Notes: generated from the sequence alone by a model not told the origin. A DNA stretch of 64,000 nt from Bacteroidota bacterium (GCA_023424015.1 JAFAEM010000033.1:5660-69659), one strand, 5' to 3'. Counted from the stretch's first letter, positions 49,495-60,700 are shown. Program-made: numbers and translations.

Positions 49495-50379
49495 TTATAT
49501 TTTACTCATCAACAACGCCAGCAATACAACCGGCAGGTACAAATAACTTCCAAACATCACCTTACGTGCTGAGGCGGTATCCATTTTTCGGTAAAGGTTC
49601 ACACTTCTTGAAAGCATAAACACATTCGCCAAAATAACCAGGCCGATACCGATCATTCCTTTTATATCGCCATAACTGCACATTCCCGTGTAAAAAGGCA
49701 ACAACGTAACCGGCAATAGCAACAGTGAATAGATCACTGTTTGAAGCGCGGTGAATTTTGTCGGCCCTTTATCAGAAGGCAGCAACCTGAATCCGGCTTT
49801 TGAATAGTCGTTATGCGCTATCCAGGCAATAGCCCAAAAATGCGGGAACTGCCAAAGAAACTGTATCCCAAAAAGCACCCAGCCTCCGAGCGACAGTTGG
49901 CCATCGCCTGCAGTCCAGCCGATCAGGCAGGGTAACGCACCAGGAAAAGCACCTACCAATACAGCGATCGAACTCACTTTCTTTAGCGGCGTATAGATAA
50001 ACGCATAAAGAAATAAACTAAACGCTGCGAGTCCTGCCGATAACCAGTTAAAGTAAATACCCAGTAGCAGCACGCCAGCCGCCCCGGTTAAAATAGCAAA
50101 GGCCCATCCGTGATTGACGCTCATCCGGCCTGCAGCAACGGGTCTGTTACTGGTCCGTTTCATCATCGCATCGGTATCCTTTTCTACTACCTGGTTGATC
50201 GCATTGGCACTGCCTGTCACCAACATCCCAGCTACAAAGAGCAATATTGACATCAACAGCGGGTTCGCATACTTTTCACCAATACCGGGTACCAGTAAGT
50301 AGCTAATCACACTGCTGAACACAACCATGATACTCAACGAAAGCTTCACCAACTGTAAATAGTCTTTTATCCTTTTCAT
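49495..50379 (-). CDS. ctaB: Protohaem IX farnesyltransferase (haem O synthase)
   Basis: The 294-residue product starts at ATG 50379; a TTG eight codons upstream is less likely. It converts haem B to haem O, the precursor of haem A for the oxidase. The prenyl-diphosphate site NQVVEKDTDAMMKRTSNRP and the second Asp-containing loop (AHNDYSKAG) match the UbiA superfamily CyoE/CtaB type. It has nine hydrophobic helices. The ctaA haem A synthase is not in the window. Confidence 0.92.
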   Translation of the reverse strand: MKRIKDYLQLVKLSLSIMVVFSSVISYLLVPGIGEKYANPLLMSILLFVAGMLVTGSANAINQVVEKDTDAMMKRTSNRPVAAGRMSVNHGWAFAILTGAAGVLLLGIYFNWLSAGLAAFSLFLYAFIYTPLKKVSSIAVLVGAFPGALPCLIGWTAGDGQLSLGGWVLFGIQFLWQFPHFWAIAWIAHNDYSKAGFRLLPSDKGPTKFTALQTVIYSLLLLPVTLLPFYTGMCSYGDIKGMIGIGLVILANVFMLSRSVNLYRKMDTASARKVMFGSYLYLPVVLLALLMSKI

Positions 50380-50460
50380 CACAGCTTTCGCTATTTTATT
50401 CAACCTCCTTCCTCAATGCGTTATCTCATCCCCATCATCATCGCTCAATTCACTCCGCAA

Positions 50461-50500
50461 CATTTCCAAATTCCCACATTTTCAAATTTTCAAATTACTC
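50461..50500. repeat. 8-nt-period direct repeat (five degenerate copies)
   Basis: CATTTCCA, AATTCCCA, CATTTTCA, AATTTTCA and AATTACTC lie in tandem and run into the ctaD stop codon (50499-50501). The gap to ctaB is otherwise without features. Confidence 0.85.
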
Positions 50501-52313
50501 AGTGCTTACTCTCTCCCGCGCCAATCGGTTCAGTTTGCGGGATAAAGTCTCTTCCATCCTTACTATAATCATAAGCCCAGCGATGAATCTCGGGAATTTC
50601 TCCTTCCCAGTTGCCATGACCAGGGTTGATCTTGGTGGTCCATTCCAACGTAGTTGCTTTCCACGGATTGGGTGTTGTAACTTTTCTTCCTTTGAAAATG
50701 GAATAGAAGAAATTGAATACAAACATCAGCTGTACAGCAAATACAACTATGGTTACCACGGTGATCATTTTATCCAATTCACCAAACTGGTTGAACGACT
50801 GCCAGATCTCTTTGTTGAGGTAACGACGTGGCATACCTGCCATGCCCTGGTAGTGCATCGGCCAGAAGATGAGGTATGAACCGACTAGCGTCACCCAGAA
50901 ATGGATATAAGCGAGTGTGTTGTTCATAAACCGTCCGAACATTTTCGGGAACCAGTGATAGATGCCGGCAAACATGCCAAAGAATGCGGCCACACCCATT
51001 ACAAGATGGAAGTGGGCGATCACAAACATTGTATCATGCAGGTGTATATCAATAGTTGAATTACCTACCCAGATACCCGTAAGACCGCCGGAGATGAACA
51101 AGCTTACAAAACCGATGGAAAACAAGGTACCCGGTGTGAAGCGGATACTTCCGCGCCAGATCGTCGTAAGCCAGTTAAATACTTTAATAGCCGAAGGAAC
51201 CGCGATCAGCAAGGTGAGTAACACGAAGATGGAACCGAGGAATGGATTCAAACCGGTTACAAACATGTGGTGCGCCCAAACCAGGAATGCCAGCACGCAG
51301 ATCGCGAACAGTGAGCCGATCATCGCCATATAACCAAAGATGGGTTTTCGCGAATTGATCGCCAGTACTTCTGACACGATACCCATGGTAGGCAGGATCA
51401 CGATATATACTTCAGGGTGACCCAGGAACCAGAATAAGTGCTGGTACAGGATGGCACTTCCCCCTTCATTGGGTAATACCTGACCACTTACCACGATATC
51501 ACTCAGGTAGAAGCTGGTGCCGATATTACGATCAAACAACAACAGGATCGCGCCTGAAAGCAGTACCGGGAATGACAATACACCCAAAATGGCGGTAAAG
51601 AACAGCGCCCAGATTGTAAGCGGCATACGCGTCATGCTCATGCCCTTGGTACGCATGTTTAATATTGTAGAAATATAGTTCAGACCGCCGAGCAACTGCG
51701 AAACTATGAACAGGGCCATGCTGATAAGCCAAAGGTCAGCACCCAGTTTGGAACCCTCGTTGGCCTGCCCCAGCGCACTCAATGGCGGGTACATCGTCCA
51801 TCCTCCACTGGCCGGACCGGTTTGAATAAAGAATGAAACCAGCATTACGATACCGGCGATAAAGAAAAACCAGTACGACAGCATATTGAGGAACGGTGAT
51901 GCCATATCCCTGGCTCCGATCTGTAAAGGAATGAGCAGGTTCGCAAAAGTTCCACTCAATCCGGCTGTCAGGACGAAAAATATCATGATGGTACCGTGCA
52001 TGGTCACCAACTGGTAGTAAAAATCAGGCTGGATCACACCACCTTTAGCCCAATGGCCGAAAAAGGTTTCAAGTATCGGGAAAGATTGATCGGGATAACC
52101 TAACTGCAGACGAAAAATAACCGAAAACAAACCCCCTATAACCGCCCAGATAATACCTGTAACCAGGAACTGTTTGGCTATCATTTTGTGATCCTGGCTA
52201 AAGATATACTTTGTAACAAATGACTCATGGTGGTGCCCGTGCCCGTTGTGTTCATCGTGATGAACCCCATGTGCTACCGCGGTTCCGGTATGTATATGCA
52301 TTGCGTCGCTCAT
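50499..52313 (-). CDS. ctaD: Cytochrome c oxidase subunit I
   Basis: This 604-residue protein is the catalytic subunit, with about 12 membrane helices. Haem and copper sites are visible: MHGTIMIFF (low-spin haem His), GHPEVYIVILP (CuB His, Tyr cross-link and proton Glu), WAHHMFVTG (CuB His pair) and VIAHFHLVMG (haem His pair). The GHPEV form assigns it to the A1 type. N-terminal residues 7-29 are His-rich and extra. It receives electrons from CtaC and reduces O2 to water while pumping protons. Confidence 0.95.
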   Translation of the reverse strand: MSDAMHIHTGTAVAHGVHHDEHNGHGHHHESFVTKYIFSQDHKMIAKQFLVTGIIWAVIGGLFSVIFRLQLGYPDQSFPILETFFGHWAKGGVIQPDFYYQLVTMHGTIMIFFVLTAGLSGTFANLLIPLQIGARDMASPFLNMLSYWFFFIAGIVMLVSFFIQTGPASGGWTMYPPLSALGQANEGSKLGADLWLISMALFIVSQLLGGLNYISTILNMRTKGMSMTRMPLTIWALFFTAILGVLSFPVLLSGAILLLFDRNIGTSFYLSDIVVSGQVLPNEGGSAILYQHLFWFLGHPEVYIVILPTMGIVSEVLAINSRKPIFGYMAMIGSLFAICVLAFLVWAHHMFVTGLNPFLGSIFVLLTLLIAVPSAIKVFNWLTTIWRGSIRFTPGTLFSIGFVSLFISGGLTGIWVGNSTIDIHLHDTMFVIAHFHLVMGVAAFFGMFAGIYHWFPKMFGRFMNNTLAYIHFWVTLVGSYLIFWPMHYQGMAGMPRRYLNKEIWQSFNQFGELDKMITVVTIVVFAVQLMFVFNFFYSIFKGRKVTTPNPWKATTLEWTTKINPGHGNWEGEIPEIHRWAYDYSKDGRDFIPQTEPIGAGESKH

Positions 52314-52356
52314 AGTCTTTTATTTTTTGACAGTGTTTCACCACCGTCTAAATTTT

Positions 52357-53439
52357 TTAATTGCTTGCCTGTTCACTTTTGGCCAGGGGTTTCGCACCGG
52401 CTGTACTGGTTGTATCAGGTGCCGGAGTTGTAGCCGGAGCTGTTGCCGGCTTAGAGCCACCCGGGTTTGCCACCAGGTACTGAGGCTTTTTGCCGATCAT
52501 CCAGGTATCGAATTCCTCCTGTGTTTCTACAATAATCTCTCCTCTCATTGTTGTATGTCCTTTTCCGCACATCTGGTCGCAGGCTATTTCGTAAACGAAA
52601 TTTGGATTACCTGTTTCCTCGATCATTTGTTTGGTAGTCTTGGTAGGAGTGAACCACATCGTGGTTGGAGTGCCGGGTACGGCGTCCATCTTCATACGGA
52701 AATGGGGCAGACCAACATTATGCACTACATCCTTGGCACCAATGATCAATCGCACCGGCTTATTAACGACCAGGTGCATGGGCTCACCACTGACATAGAT
52801 ATCATCGTGGTTGGCCGGATCGTCCCATAATTGTCCCAATGGATTTGATTTCGCATCACTGATCTCCTTGTAATATTTTTTACCCATGATCTTATCCTTG
52901 CCCGGGTAACGGTATTCCCACTTAAACTGGCTGCCTACGATCTCTATGTCCATCGCGTTTTTGGGAGGGTCACCGGTGATCTTAAACCAGTAGTAAATCC
53001 CAAATCCAACCAATACAGTCAATGCTACTGCAGGTACCACGGTCCAGATAAGTTCGAGTTTGTTGTTGTGTGGGTAGTAGTAAGCCTTGCGATCTTCTCT
53101 TTCCTGGTATTTGTAAGCGAACCAGAAAAGCAAAATTTGGGTAATGATCAAAACGACACCTGTTATCGCCAGTGTGATATAGATCATCGTATCGATATGA
53201 ACACCATGATCAGAACTGGGCTCGCCCAAAACCTTATCTTTTAAAGTTTCATTGCACCAATACACCCCGAACAATCCGGCTGCCAGGAATACCAGCATCA
53301 GGAAACCATTGATCTTGTTGGTTTGTTTCCTCGACTTTTCCTCGCCACGCATAATAGCTACATACTCACTGGCCTTGGCTATCTGGAACGTCACCAGGAA
53401 GCCCAGAACCAATATCGCTATGATGAAAAAAGTTTGCAT
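52357..53439 (-). CDS. ctaC: Cytochrome c oxidase subunit II
   Basis: This 360-residue protein has an N-terminal helix, two membrane helices (about 83-110 and 132-155) and a periplasmic CuA domain. The CuA ligands are in GLPHFRMKMD (His) and ACDQMCGKGHTTMRGE (Cys, Cys, His, Met). The C-terminal tail is Ala/Thr/Pro-rich. There is no fused cytochrome c domain, so electrons must come from an external haem protein such as ActE or ActA. It is the first oxidase gene after actF. Confidence 0.93.
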   Translation of the reverse strand: MQTFFIIAILVLGFLVTFQIAKASEYVAIMRGEEKSRKQTNKINGFLMLVFLAAGLFGVYWCNETLKDKVLGEPSSDHGVHIDTMIYITLAITGVVLIITQILLFWFAYKYQEREDRKAYYYPHNNKLELIWTVVPAVALTVLVGFGIYYWFKITGDPPKNAMDIEIVGSQFKWEYRYPGKDKIMGKKYYKEISDAKSNPLGQLWDDPANHDDIYVSGEPMHLVVNKPVRLIIGAKDVVHNVGLPHFRMKMDAVPGTPTTMWFTPTKTTKQMIEETGNPNFVYEIACDQMCGKGHTTMRGEIIVETQEEFDTWMIGKKPQYLVANPGGSKPATAPATTPAPDTTSTAGAKPLAKSEQASN

Positions 53440-53529
53440 ATTCTGTTATTCAGTTATTATTCTTTAATGTTTCTCAAGTTTAGCCGGTTACTACCTATCA
53501 AATCCAGGCGATGCGACCTTTAAATCCTA

Positions 53530-54765
53530 TCAGGTATGGTGTATTACACTTTCTTTTATAAAAGGATGGTTTTTCGCCAGCAATGGATATTTCGCCAATG
53601 AACGGCCCACCACAAACATAATTAACCCTACGAAACCGAGCCCAATACCCAGATCGTACAATATCATTGGTACATGTCCTTTTGTCGGGCTTGGGAATAC
53701 CATCTGGAAAAAGTCGAGCCAGTGACCGAATATCAGCAGTACCGACATAAATGCCACGGTGGAATAATTCCTTTTTGAATCCCTGCTCATAAATATCAAC
53801 AAAGGCGCGAGGAAGTTGATGATAAACATCAGCCAGAACACACCAGAAAATTCACCTTCCACTCTTGGTTTAAAGTAAACGGTTTCCTCGGGAATATTCG
53901 CGTACCAGATCAGCATAAACTGTGAAAACCAGAGATAGGTCCAGAATATCGAGAATGCGAACTGGAACTTACCCAGGTCATGCAGGTGTTCCTTATTGGT
54001 GTATTCCAGGTAACCATTGTTCTTCAGGAATATCACAAAGATGGTGATCACTGCCAGGCCCGAAACAAAGGTGCTCGCAAAGGTGTACCAGCTATACATA
54101 GTGCTATACCAGTGCGCATCGATGCTCATCAGCCAAAGCCAGGGTATGGAAGAAAGAACGGTGAGTGCAAAAACAACCAGGAATAAAGCTGCCCAGATGG
54201 TGTTAGTCCAGATATAAGCTTTGCCCTCTTCCCTTGTTCGCAGCGGCTGGTTGTCGAGCATGCGGCTTCTTTGTCTCATTTTCCATCCCAGGAAGCTCCA
54301 TAAAACCAGGGTGAGAACTGTGACAACAGCGAAAAATCCTTTATTCAAAAAGCCGGCCTTATGTAATAAAGTTGGATCATGTTTTACATGTTCGGAATCG
54401 GTCCAGTGATAGATCTCGTGGTTACCGCCAAACGCGATGGCCAGTAGGATAGCTCCGCAAATAACACTCAGCACAGGAACACAGGCTGATACAGCTTCCG
54501 ACACACGGGCGAAAGCCCATTGAAAACCGCCCCATCCCAGGGTAGTGGCACAGATAAAGAACATGGCAGCATTTACAGTCAGTAAAAAGTAAACGCCGTT
54601 TTGCAACAGGCTTCCCCAAAACCGGGCCTGTGACTGCGGATCGCTTTTGGAACCTGCCGTGACATACAAACCAATAATGGCCAGTACACCCACTACCATC
54701 AAAGCAATGGATATCGTGTTATATCTTTTCGGCACTATGAAATTTTCCCGGATTGACATCAGCAT
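53530..54765 (-). CDS. actF: Alternative complex III subunit F (quinol-binding membrane subunit 2)
   Basis: This 411-residue NrfD/PsrC-like integral membrane protein has about ten helices, including GGNHEIYHWTD and FQFAFSIFWTYLWFSQFMLIW. The family is paralogous to ActC and lies in the membrane, where quinol is oxidised and protons may be moved. The actF-ctaC order is typical of Bacteroidota operons, which physically join complex III to the oxidase. It lies 25 bp after the actE stop. Confidence 0.9.
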   Translation of the reverse strand: MLMSIRENFIVPKRYNTISIALMVVGVLAIIGLYVTAGSKSDPQSQARFWGSLLQNGVYFLLTVNAAMFFICATTLGWGGFQWAFARVSEAVSACVPVLSVICGAILLAIAFGGNHEIYHWTDSEHVKHDPTLLHKAGFLNKGFFAVVTVLTLVLWSFLGWKMRQRSRMLDNQPLRTREEGKAYIWTNTIWAALFLVVFALTVLSSIPWLWLMSIDAHWYSTMYSWYTFASTFVSGLAVITIFVIFLKNNGYLEYTNKEHLHDLGKFQFAFSIFWTYLWFSQFMLIWYANIPEETVYFKPRVEGEFSGVFWLMFIINFLAPLLIFMSRDSKRNYSTVAFMSVLLIFGHWLDFFQMVFPSPTKGHVPMILYDLGIGLGFVGLIMFVVGRSLAKYPLLAKNHPFIKESVIHHT

Positions 54766-54789
54766 TCATTTATTTTCTTGATCAAAATC

Positions 54790-55446
54790 TTAATTCGTTG
54801 TTGGAGCAGCCACGCTATCCGGCGCAGCCGCTGGCTTTGCAGTTGTATCCGCAGCAGCCGCATCAGCCGGGAATTGCTTTGCCTTTACATAAGCAATCAC
54901 TTCCCAACGCTGTTTTGTTGTCAACTGCGATGCATAACTACCCATTTGTCCCTTTCCATATGTTACCGCATGAAACATCGTCCCTTCCGACAGCAGTTTC
55001 ATGTCATCACCCATCAGATTTTTTGGGGCAGCGGTATAAGGCCCGGCGCCTCCGTTATAAAGAGGGCCATTGCCATCAAGTTTGGCACCATGGCAGATCC
55101 CGCAATTCACCAGGTACAATCTTTCCGCTTCTTTCATATTGATAGATGCGGCTGGCAGGGGATTCTTAACAGAAGCCGACATGCGGTAGCCCACAGTATC
55201 CGCTGACATGCGGACAGGCATTTGTTCACCTCTTGCGATCGTACCTGCAACAGGCTGACCCGTATAATGCGCTTCATCAGCAGCACCGGAAGCTTTCAGC
55301 CTTTCCTGCGCCGGCGCGTAAGTTTCATAGGCCGGGCTATAGGTCATATCCGGCATATATGCCCTGCCCGGATTACGCCTTGTATTGTCGCAGCTTATTA
55401 ATACGACAGCCAGTACACATCCTGTTATGATCGAATATCTTTTCAT
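54790..55446 (-). CDS. actE: Alternative complex III subunit E, mono-haem lipoprotein cytochrome c
   Basis: The 218-residue protein has a lipoprotein signal with Cys19 (VLISCD) and one haem site, CGICH, at 115-119. Met near 167 (GQMGSY) is the likely axial ligand, giving a class I-type cytochrome. The tail is Ala/Thr/Pro-rich. It probably passes electrons from ActB/ActA to the oxidase. It follows the ActD gene. Confidence 0.9.
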   Translation of the reverse strand: MKRYSIITGCVLAVVLISCDNTRRNPGRAYMPDMTYSPAYETYAPAQERLKASGAADEAHYTGQPVAGTIARGEQMPVRMSADTVGYRMSASVKNPLPAASINMKEAERLYLVNCGICHGAKLDGNGPLYNGGAGPYTAAPKNLMGDDMKLLSEGTMFHAVTYGKGQMGSYASQLTTKQRWEVIAYVKAKQFPADAAAADTTAKPAAAPDSVAAPTTN

Positions 55447-55463
55447 TTCCTATTATTATATGA

Positions 55464-56057
55464 TCAATGAACTGCTACTTCTGTTTTTCTTTCAAATCTT
55501 TTGGTGTCCTGGTCATACCGACCCAGCCACCATCCTGTTTCTTTATACTGAACCGATACATCCTGTCCGCCGATGCTGGTTAAAAACGCAACCGCTTCTG
55601 CCTCGTTTGTCTGATCGGTGCACTCCAGTGCCATCACGAAGGTGTCATCGGTTGACCGTGGGTTGAAATGATCCTTTTTTACAAACGGCGCCAGTTGGCA
55701 AAGCCAGCAAAAGGTTAATACCATTCCGATGGATGCAAACAAAACTGTCAGCTCAAAAATGATCGGTATCCAGGCTGGCAGAGAGAAAAAAGGTTTACCA
55801 CCTATATTCAAAGGCCAGTCAACAGTCAGCATCCAGGTAATAAAACCCAGAGCCGTCAGGGTGCCTGTAATACCGTAAATGAATCCTGCCACGTGCAGAC
55901 TTGTATCACGCAAACCCATTTCCTTGTCCAACCCGTGGATCGGGAATGGCGTAAATACATCATGGATCTTGTATCCGGCACGACGAACTTTTTTTACAGC
56001 GGGAAACAATACTTCCTCGTCATAAAAGTTGCCAACAATAAATTTTTTTACACCCAT
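55464..56057 (-). CDS. actD: Alternative complex III subunit D (DUF3341)
   Basis: The product is 197 residues from ATG 56057; the longer frame to 56111 runs into the repeat tract and is rejected. KKFIVGNFYDEEVLFPAVKK and YKIHDVFTPFPIHGLD are the DUF3341 signature. Two membrane helices lie at about 80-105 and 120-145. ActD binds between the membrane subunits in known complex III structures. It lies between actC and actE. Confidence 0.88.
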   Translation of the reverse strand: MGVKKFIVGNFYDEEVLFPAVKKVRRAGYKIHDVFTPFPIHGLDKEMGLRDTSLHVAGFIYGITGTLTALGFITWMLTVDWPLNIGGKPFFSLPAWIPIIFELTVLFASIGMVLTFCWLCQLAPFVKKDHFNPRSTDDTFVMALECTDQTNEAEAVAFLTSIGGQDVSVQYKETGWWLGRYDQDTKRFERKTEVAVH

Positions 56058-56062
56058 TTGTT

Positions 56063-56104
56063 TAGCTTTTAGCTGTGAGCTTCGAGCGCCGAGCTCGTCG
56101 CTCA
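56063..56104. repeat. 7-nt-period direct repeat (six degenerate copies, AGCT core)
   Basis: TAGCTTT, TAGCTGT, GAGCTTC, GAGCGCC, GAGCTCG and TCGCTCA follow in tandem just upstream of the actD start codon. Together with the tract at the actC end, this 197-bp gap is the longest in the operon. Confidence 0.8.
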
Positions 56105-56221
56105 AATTCATATTTCTTTATTTTGTTCTGCTGCATCTTAATCCTTACAGCTTTTCGTTTCCTTTATTCTTAATATGAGCTTTGTTCTAACCACCTCAAT
56201 CTCATTTCTTTTTTGTTGTAC

Positions 56222-56256
56222 CAGCTCGCAGCTCGAAGCTCAAGGCTCGCAGCTTA
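56222..56256. repeat. 7-nt-period direct repeat (five copies, AGCTC core)
   Basis: CAGCTCG twice, AAGCTCA, AGGCTCG and CAGCTTA lie in tandem and overlap the actC stop codon (56254-56256). The core is like that of the tract at 56063-56104. Confidence 0.85.
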
Positions 56257-57705
56257 ATGATGATCGTGCAGTTGCTTATGTGCAAAATCATCTACCGGCT
56301 GGGCTTCAACCGAATCCATTCTCTCTTTGTAGCTGTCGCCATTCTTTTTCAGGATATGCTTGATCTCAGCGATAGCGATAACCGGGAAAAACTTGGAGAA
56401 TAGGAAATAACAGGTGAAGAACAATCCGAATGTACCCAGGTAAAAACCAACTTCCCAGATAGTAGGCGTATAATATGTACTCCAGGCACTGGGCAGGTAA
56501 TCGCGGTATACAGAGGTCACGATGATCACAAACCTTTCGAACCACATACCGATATTCACCAGTATACTCATGAAGAAGGTTACGATCAGGTTTCTTCTCA
56601 TCTTCTTAAACCAGAAGATCTGTGGTGACAATACGTTACATCCCATCATAAGCCAGTAACTCCAGCCATAAGGGCTGCTCAGGTTTACACGGTTTTCTTT
56701 AAAGGCAAACCACTCGTAGTCCACATGGCTATACCAGGCCATGAACAATTCGGTGAGATAGGCTATACCCACGATCGATCCCGTGAGGATGATAACCTTA
56801 TTCATAACCTCAATATGTTCTATCGTAATATATTCTTCCAGCGCCAATACTTTCCGGGTCACCAGCAACAGCGTTTGCACCATCGCAAAACCGGAGAATA
56901 CCGCACCAGCTACGAAATAGGGAGGGAAGATAGTCGTATGCCAGCCGGGTACTACCGAAGTGGCGAAGTCAAAGGATACAATGGTGTGTACTGAAAGTAC
57001 CAGCGGCGTACTCAGACCAGCCAGTACCAGCGAAAGAGCTTCATGCCTTTGCCAGTGTTTAGTAGAACCTGTCCATCCAAAGGCCGCAACGCCATAGAAC
57101 ATCTTTCTCCATTTCAATTTGGCGCGGTCGCGTAATGTAGCCAGGTCGGGAAGCAAACCCGAATACCAGAATAATAATGATACGGTGAAATAAGTTGAGA
57201 TCGCAAATACGTCCCAGAGAAGCGGCGAGTTGAAGTTGACCCACAACGGACCACGGGTATTTGGATAGGGCAATACAAAGAACGCGTCCCAAACACGACC
57301 CATATGCCAGATCGGAAATTGTCCCGCACACATCACCGCAAAAATTGTCATCGCCTCAGCAGCGCGGTTTACACCTGTTCTCCAGCCCTGGCGAAACAGC
57401 AACAGGATCGCGGAGATCAGCGTACCGGCGTGACCGATACCCACCCACCATACGAAGTTGGTGATATCCCAGCCCCAGCCGATGGTTTTATTCAGGTTCC
57501 ACTGGCCTGTACCGTAGATCACTTCCATGGTAACCGACACCACTCCAAAAAGCAGCAAGGCAACGGAAATGATGAAACCGATCCACCAAAGTTTGGAAGG
57601 TTTGGCCTCCACCGGGCGACATATATCTTCTGTCACCTGGTGATAATCCTTATCGCCTTCTACCAGTGCCGGTCTAACCTGTGATTCGTATCTGAGTAAT
57701 GACAT
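56254..57705 (-). CDS. actC: Alternative complex III subunit C (NrfD/PsrC-type, quinol-binding)
   Basis: This 483-residue membrane protein has about ten helices. Examples are WWVGIGHAGTLISAILLLF, SFDFATSVVPGWHTTIFPPYF and MEVINKV-like charged loops, as in NrfD/PsrC proteins. It is the main quinol-oxidising subunit next to ActB. Conserved acidic and His residues in GHAG and WYSHVDYEW may take part in proton transfer. It follows actB and overlaps an AGCTC repeat at its 3' end. Confidence 0.92.
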   Translation of the reverse strand: MSLLRYESQVRPALVEGDKDYHQVTEDICRPVEAKPSKLWWIGFIISVALLLFGVVSVTMEVIYGTGQWNLNKTIGWGWDITNFVWWVGIGHAGTLISAILLLFRQGWRTGVNRAAEAMTIFAVMCAGQFPIWHMGRVWDAFFVLPYPNTRGPLWVNFNSPLLWDVFAISTYFTVSLLFWYSGLLPDLATLRDRAKLKWRKMFYGVAAFGWTGSTKHWQRHEALSLVLAGLSTPLVLSVHTIVSFDFATSVVPGWHTTIFPPYFVAGAVFSGFAMVQTLLLVTRKVLALEEYITIEHIEVMNKVIILTGSIVGIAYLTELFMAWYSHVDYEWFAFKENRVNLSSPYGWSYWLMMGCNVLSPQIFWFKKMRRNLIVTFFMSILVNIGMWFERFVIIVTSVYRDYLPSAWSTYYTPTIWEVGFYLGTFGLFFTCYFLFSKFFPVIAIAEIKHILKKNGDSYKERMDSVEAQPVDDFAHKQLHDHH

Positions 57706-57789
57706 ATTAAATTAACTTTTAGCTTTAGCTTCCACTTGTGGCAGAGGCCCTCGCTTTATCAATATTTAATCAACTGTTTTTCTCCTTCA

Positions 57790-60700
57790 TTAATGATGTT
57801 CCGCTTCTGTCTTAGCCGGAATGGAACCCTCTAATTTTTCTTCTCCATGGTGTCCGCCTTTCTCGATGATCTCGTCAGTATTCCTCACTTTGGCGAGATA
57901 GGTCACATTGGGCAATACGTGCAATTGCTCCAGCACATAAAAACTTCTTTGCGGGTTGTCGCGACGTACCCTGCTCACCTGGCTTTGTGAATCATGAACG
58001 TTTCCAAATACGATCGCGTCGCCGGCACAAGCCTGCTGGCAGGCTGTTTGCGCTTCACCATCTCTTAACTCGCGATTTTCTTTTTTAGCAGTTAGTTTGG
58101 CTGCCTGTGTGCGCTGGATACAGAAAGAACATTTTTCCATCACACCACGTGAACGTACGGTTACATCCGGGTTCAATACCATTCTTGTCAGCTCATCATT
58201 CATCTGGTGAACAACGGGATCTAGTTTACCGACCAACTGCTGATTTTGGTTGTTGGCGAACGAATCCGCGCCGGTATAATCAGCCCAGTTGAAACGACGT
58301 ACTTTGAAAGGACAGTTGTTGGCACAATACCTTGTACCGATACAACGGTTATAGGCCATCTGGTTGATCCCTTCAGAACTGTGGTTTGTAGCAGCTACGG
58401 GACAAACATTCTCACAGGGAGCGTTATCGCAATGCTGGCACATCATGGGCTGAAATACAACTCCCTTCAGATCATCAGGATTATGCTCATCGCTGACAAA
58501 GTAGCGGTCGATACGCAACCAGTGCATATCATGATATCGTAATACCTCGCTCTTACCTACTACAGGAACGTTATTTTCCGTATGACAGGCTATAACACAG
58601 GCGCCACAACCATAGCAGGCATTCATATCTACCGTCATGCCCCATTTGATACCGGGTTGATCATGCATGCCGTACAGGGTAGCTTCCTTGCGGTAGTCAC
58701 CGGTGGCACTTGCATATTTTTCTACCAGGTTGTTACGGAAATCGAGGATCTCGTTGGGATTCTTTTTGAAAGTAGCCAGCGTGGTTTCTCTCACCACTTC
58801 CACACGTCCCTCGTAAGAATTATGTATTTGCGTCTGGGCGATCTTTTGCTTTCTTTTCTGATCGGTAACGGTTACACCCGGAGCAAAATAGTCGAAAGTG
58901 GTACCATTAAAGGAAGCGAAAGGATATACATTCTTTCCTACACCGGCTGCAGTTTTCCCAAGCGCCTCATTTCGGCCATAACCCACCGCTACGGCGATCG
59001 TATTGGCATTCATACCGGGGATAACCAGTATCGGTAGTTCCACTTCTTTATTACCTACAGCCAGTTTGATCACCGGCTTTTGAGGATAATACTCATAGTC
59101 GTTGTCGAGTTTGATACCAAGCTCATTGGCCTTCGCCATGGAGATCAAAGCGTAGTTGTCCCAGGTGGCTTTAGAGATCGGATCGGGCAATTCCTGCAAC
59201 CAGGGATTGGCAGCGCCCACGCCATTTCCGATAGAAACTTTTTGGTACAATACCACTTCGTCAGTACCGCCTTTCTTTGCGGATGCAATTGCTGAAGCAG
59301 CTGTTGCTATTCCGCCGCCATTATAACCACCAGCTGATGCCTGTGCGGGAGCTGTCTCCAGCACACCATCCTGTAAGGCCTTATCAAATGCCTCCGGCGA
59401 ACCCAGTCTGCCGGTCCAGTAGTTCTTAAAATAAGTATCGTAGTCCGTCGTATTACCAGCCCATTTCAATAGTGAAGTCTGGTAGGGACGTGTTTTAAAC
59501 AAAGGATAAATAGCGGGCTGAATAAAGCTGATCACGCCTGATTTTGGTTCGGCGTCACCCCAGCTTTCAAGGTAATGATGTGAAGGGATGATATAATTAC
59601 ACAGTTCCGTGGTTTCGTCCATCCTGTCGCTAAAGGAAACAGAAAGTTTTACTTTTTTCAGCGCGTTTTTGAACTTATCCGAATCGAAATAGCTGTAAGC
59701 AGGATTTGCGCCAACGATCAGCAAAGCGCCAACCTGCCCGCCGTCCATCTGGGCAACCAGGTCTACCAGGTCTTTATCAATACCCTTGCGGTAGTTGGAA
59801 GTTACGCTCCAGTCAATAGTGCTGCCATAAGCGCCGATCGCGTTATTGATCGCATTGACGATGATCTGCACATTTACATCGTTGCTGCCTGAAACGACCA
59901 CTGCGGCACCGTTATTCTTTTTAAGATCTTCCGCAACTTTGGTGATACCGGCTTTCAATTTTGCATCGGCGATAGCCGGCGCACTAACGGAGCCGTCGAT
60001 GGCAGCAAGTAGTGCCAGTGCAACTGCACCCGTTTCCGAAGGACGATGAGTAAACCTTTCGTCGGCACTGGCGCCTGTGGTGCTCAGGTGACCTTCGAAC
60101 TGGTAGTGTTTACTCATTTGGGGATTGCTCTCATCGATCTTGCGGCCCTTACCATAACCAACTGCGTTTTCAACCGGGTTGAGCCAGCTGCCCAAAAAAT
60201 CCGCGCCGATGCTCACGATCACTTTTGCGGCATCGAAACGGTAAGTGGGAATATTTCTGCCAAAACCGCTCGCTTCATTTGCCAGCAGCATACCACTGTA
60301 AGAATCCGCATCCACCTGCACATGCCGGCTGCCGGGATATTTTGCAAGAAATTCAGTGATCACCTGGCGGGTAGAGGGTGAGTGGATGGTGCTGCTCAGA
60401 ATCACCACAGATCCGCCGGCCGCAGCCAGTCCTTCGCTCAATGTTTTATCAACAAATTCGTAAGTCGTTTCTTCATATTTATCGCCCACTTTCCTTTTGG
60501 GGTGTGTGATGCGATGCATATCGTACAGGTCAAGCACCGAAGCCTGTGCGCGGGCGGATGTACCACCCCTGGTAAATGATGCAAGGGTATTGCCTTCCAG
60601 TTTGATGGGGCGACCGTCTCTCACTTTGGCAAGTACCGGGATCGCATCGCCATCCTGTACATATGTGGTTGCGTAATATTTTGCTTCGCCGGGAAGGATG

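Noticed and set aside
56058..56111. Longer actD start at 56111
   Set aside because: The extra 18 residues translate the 7-nt repeat tract and are not like the DUF3341 N-terminus, which begins at the ATG at 56057.
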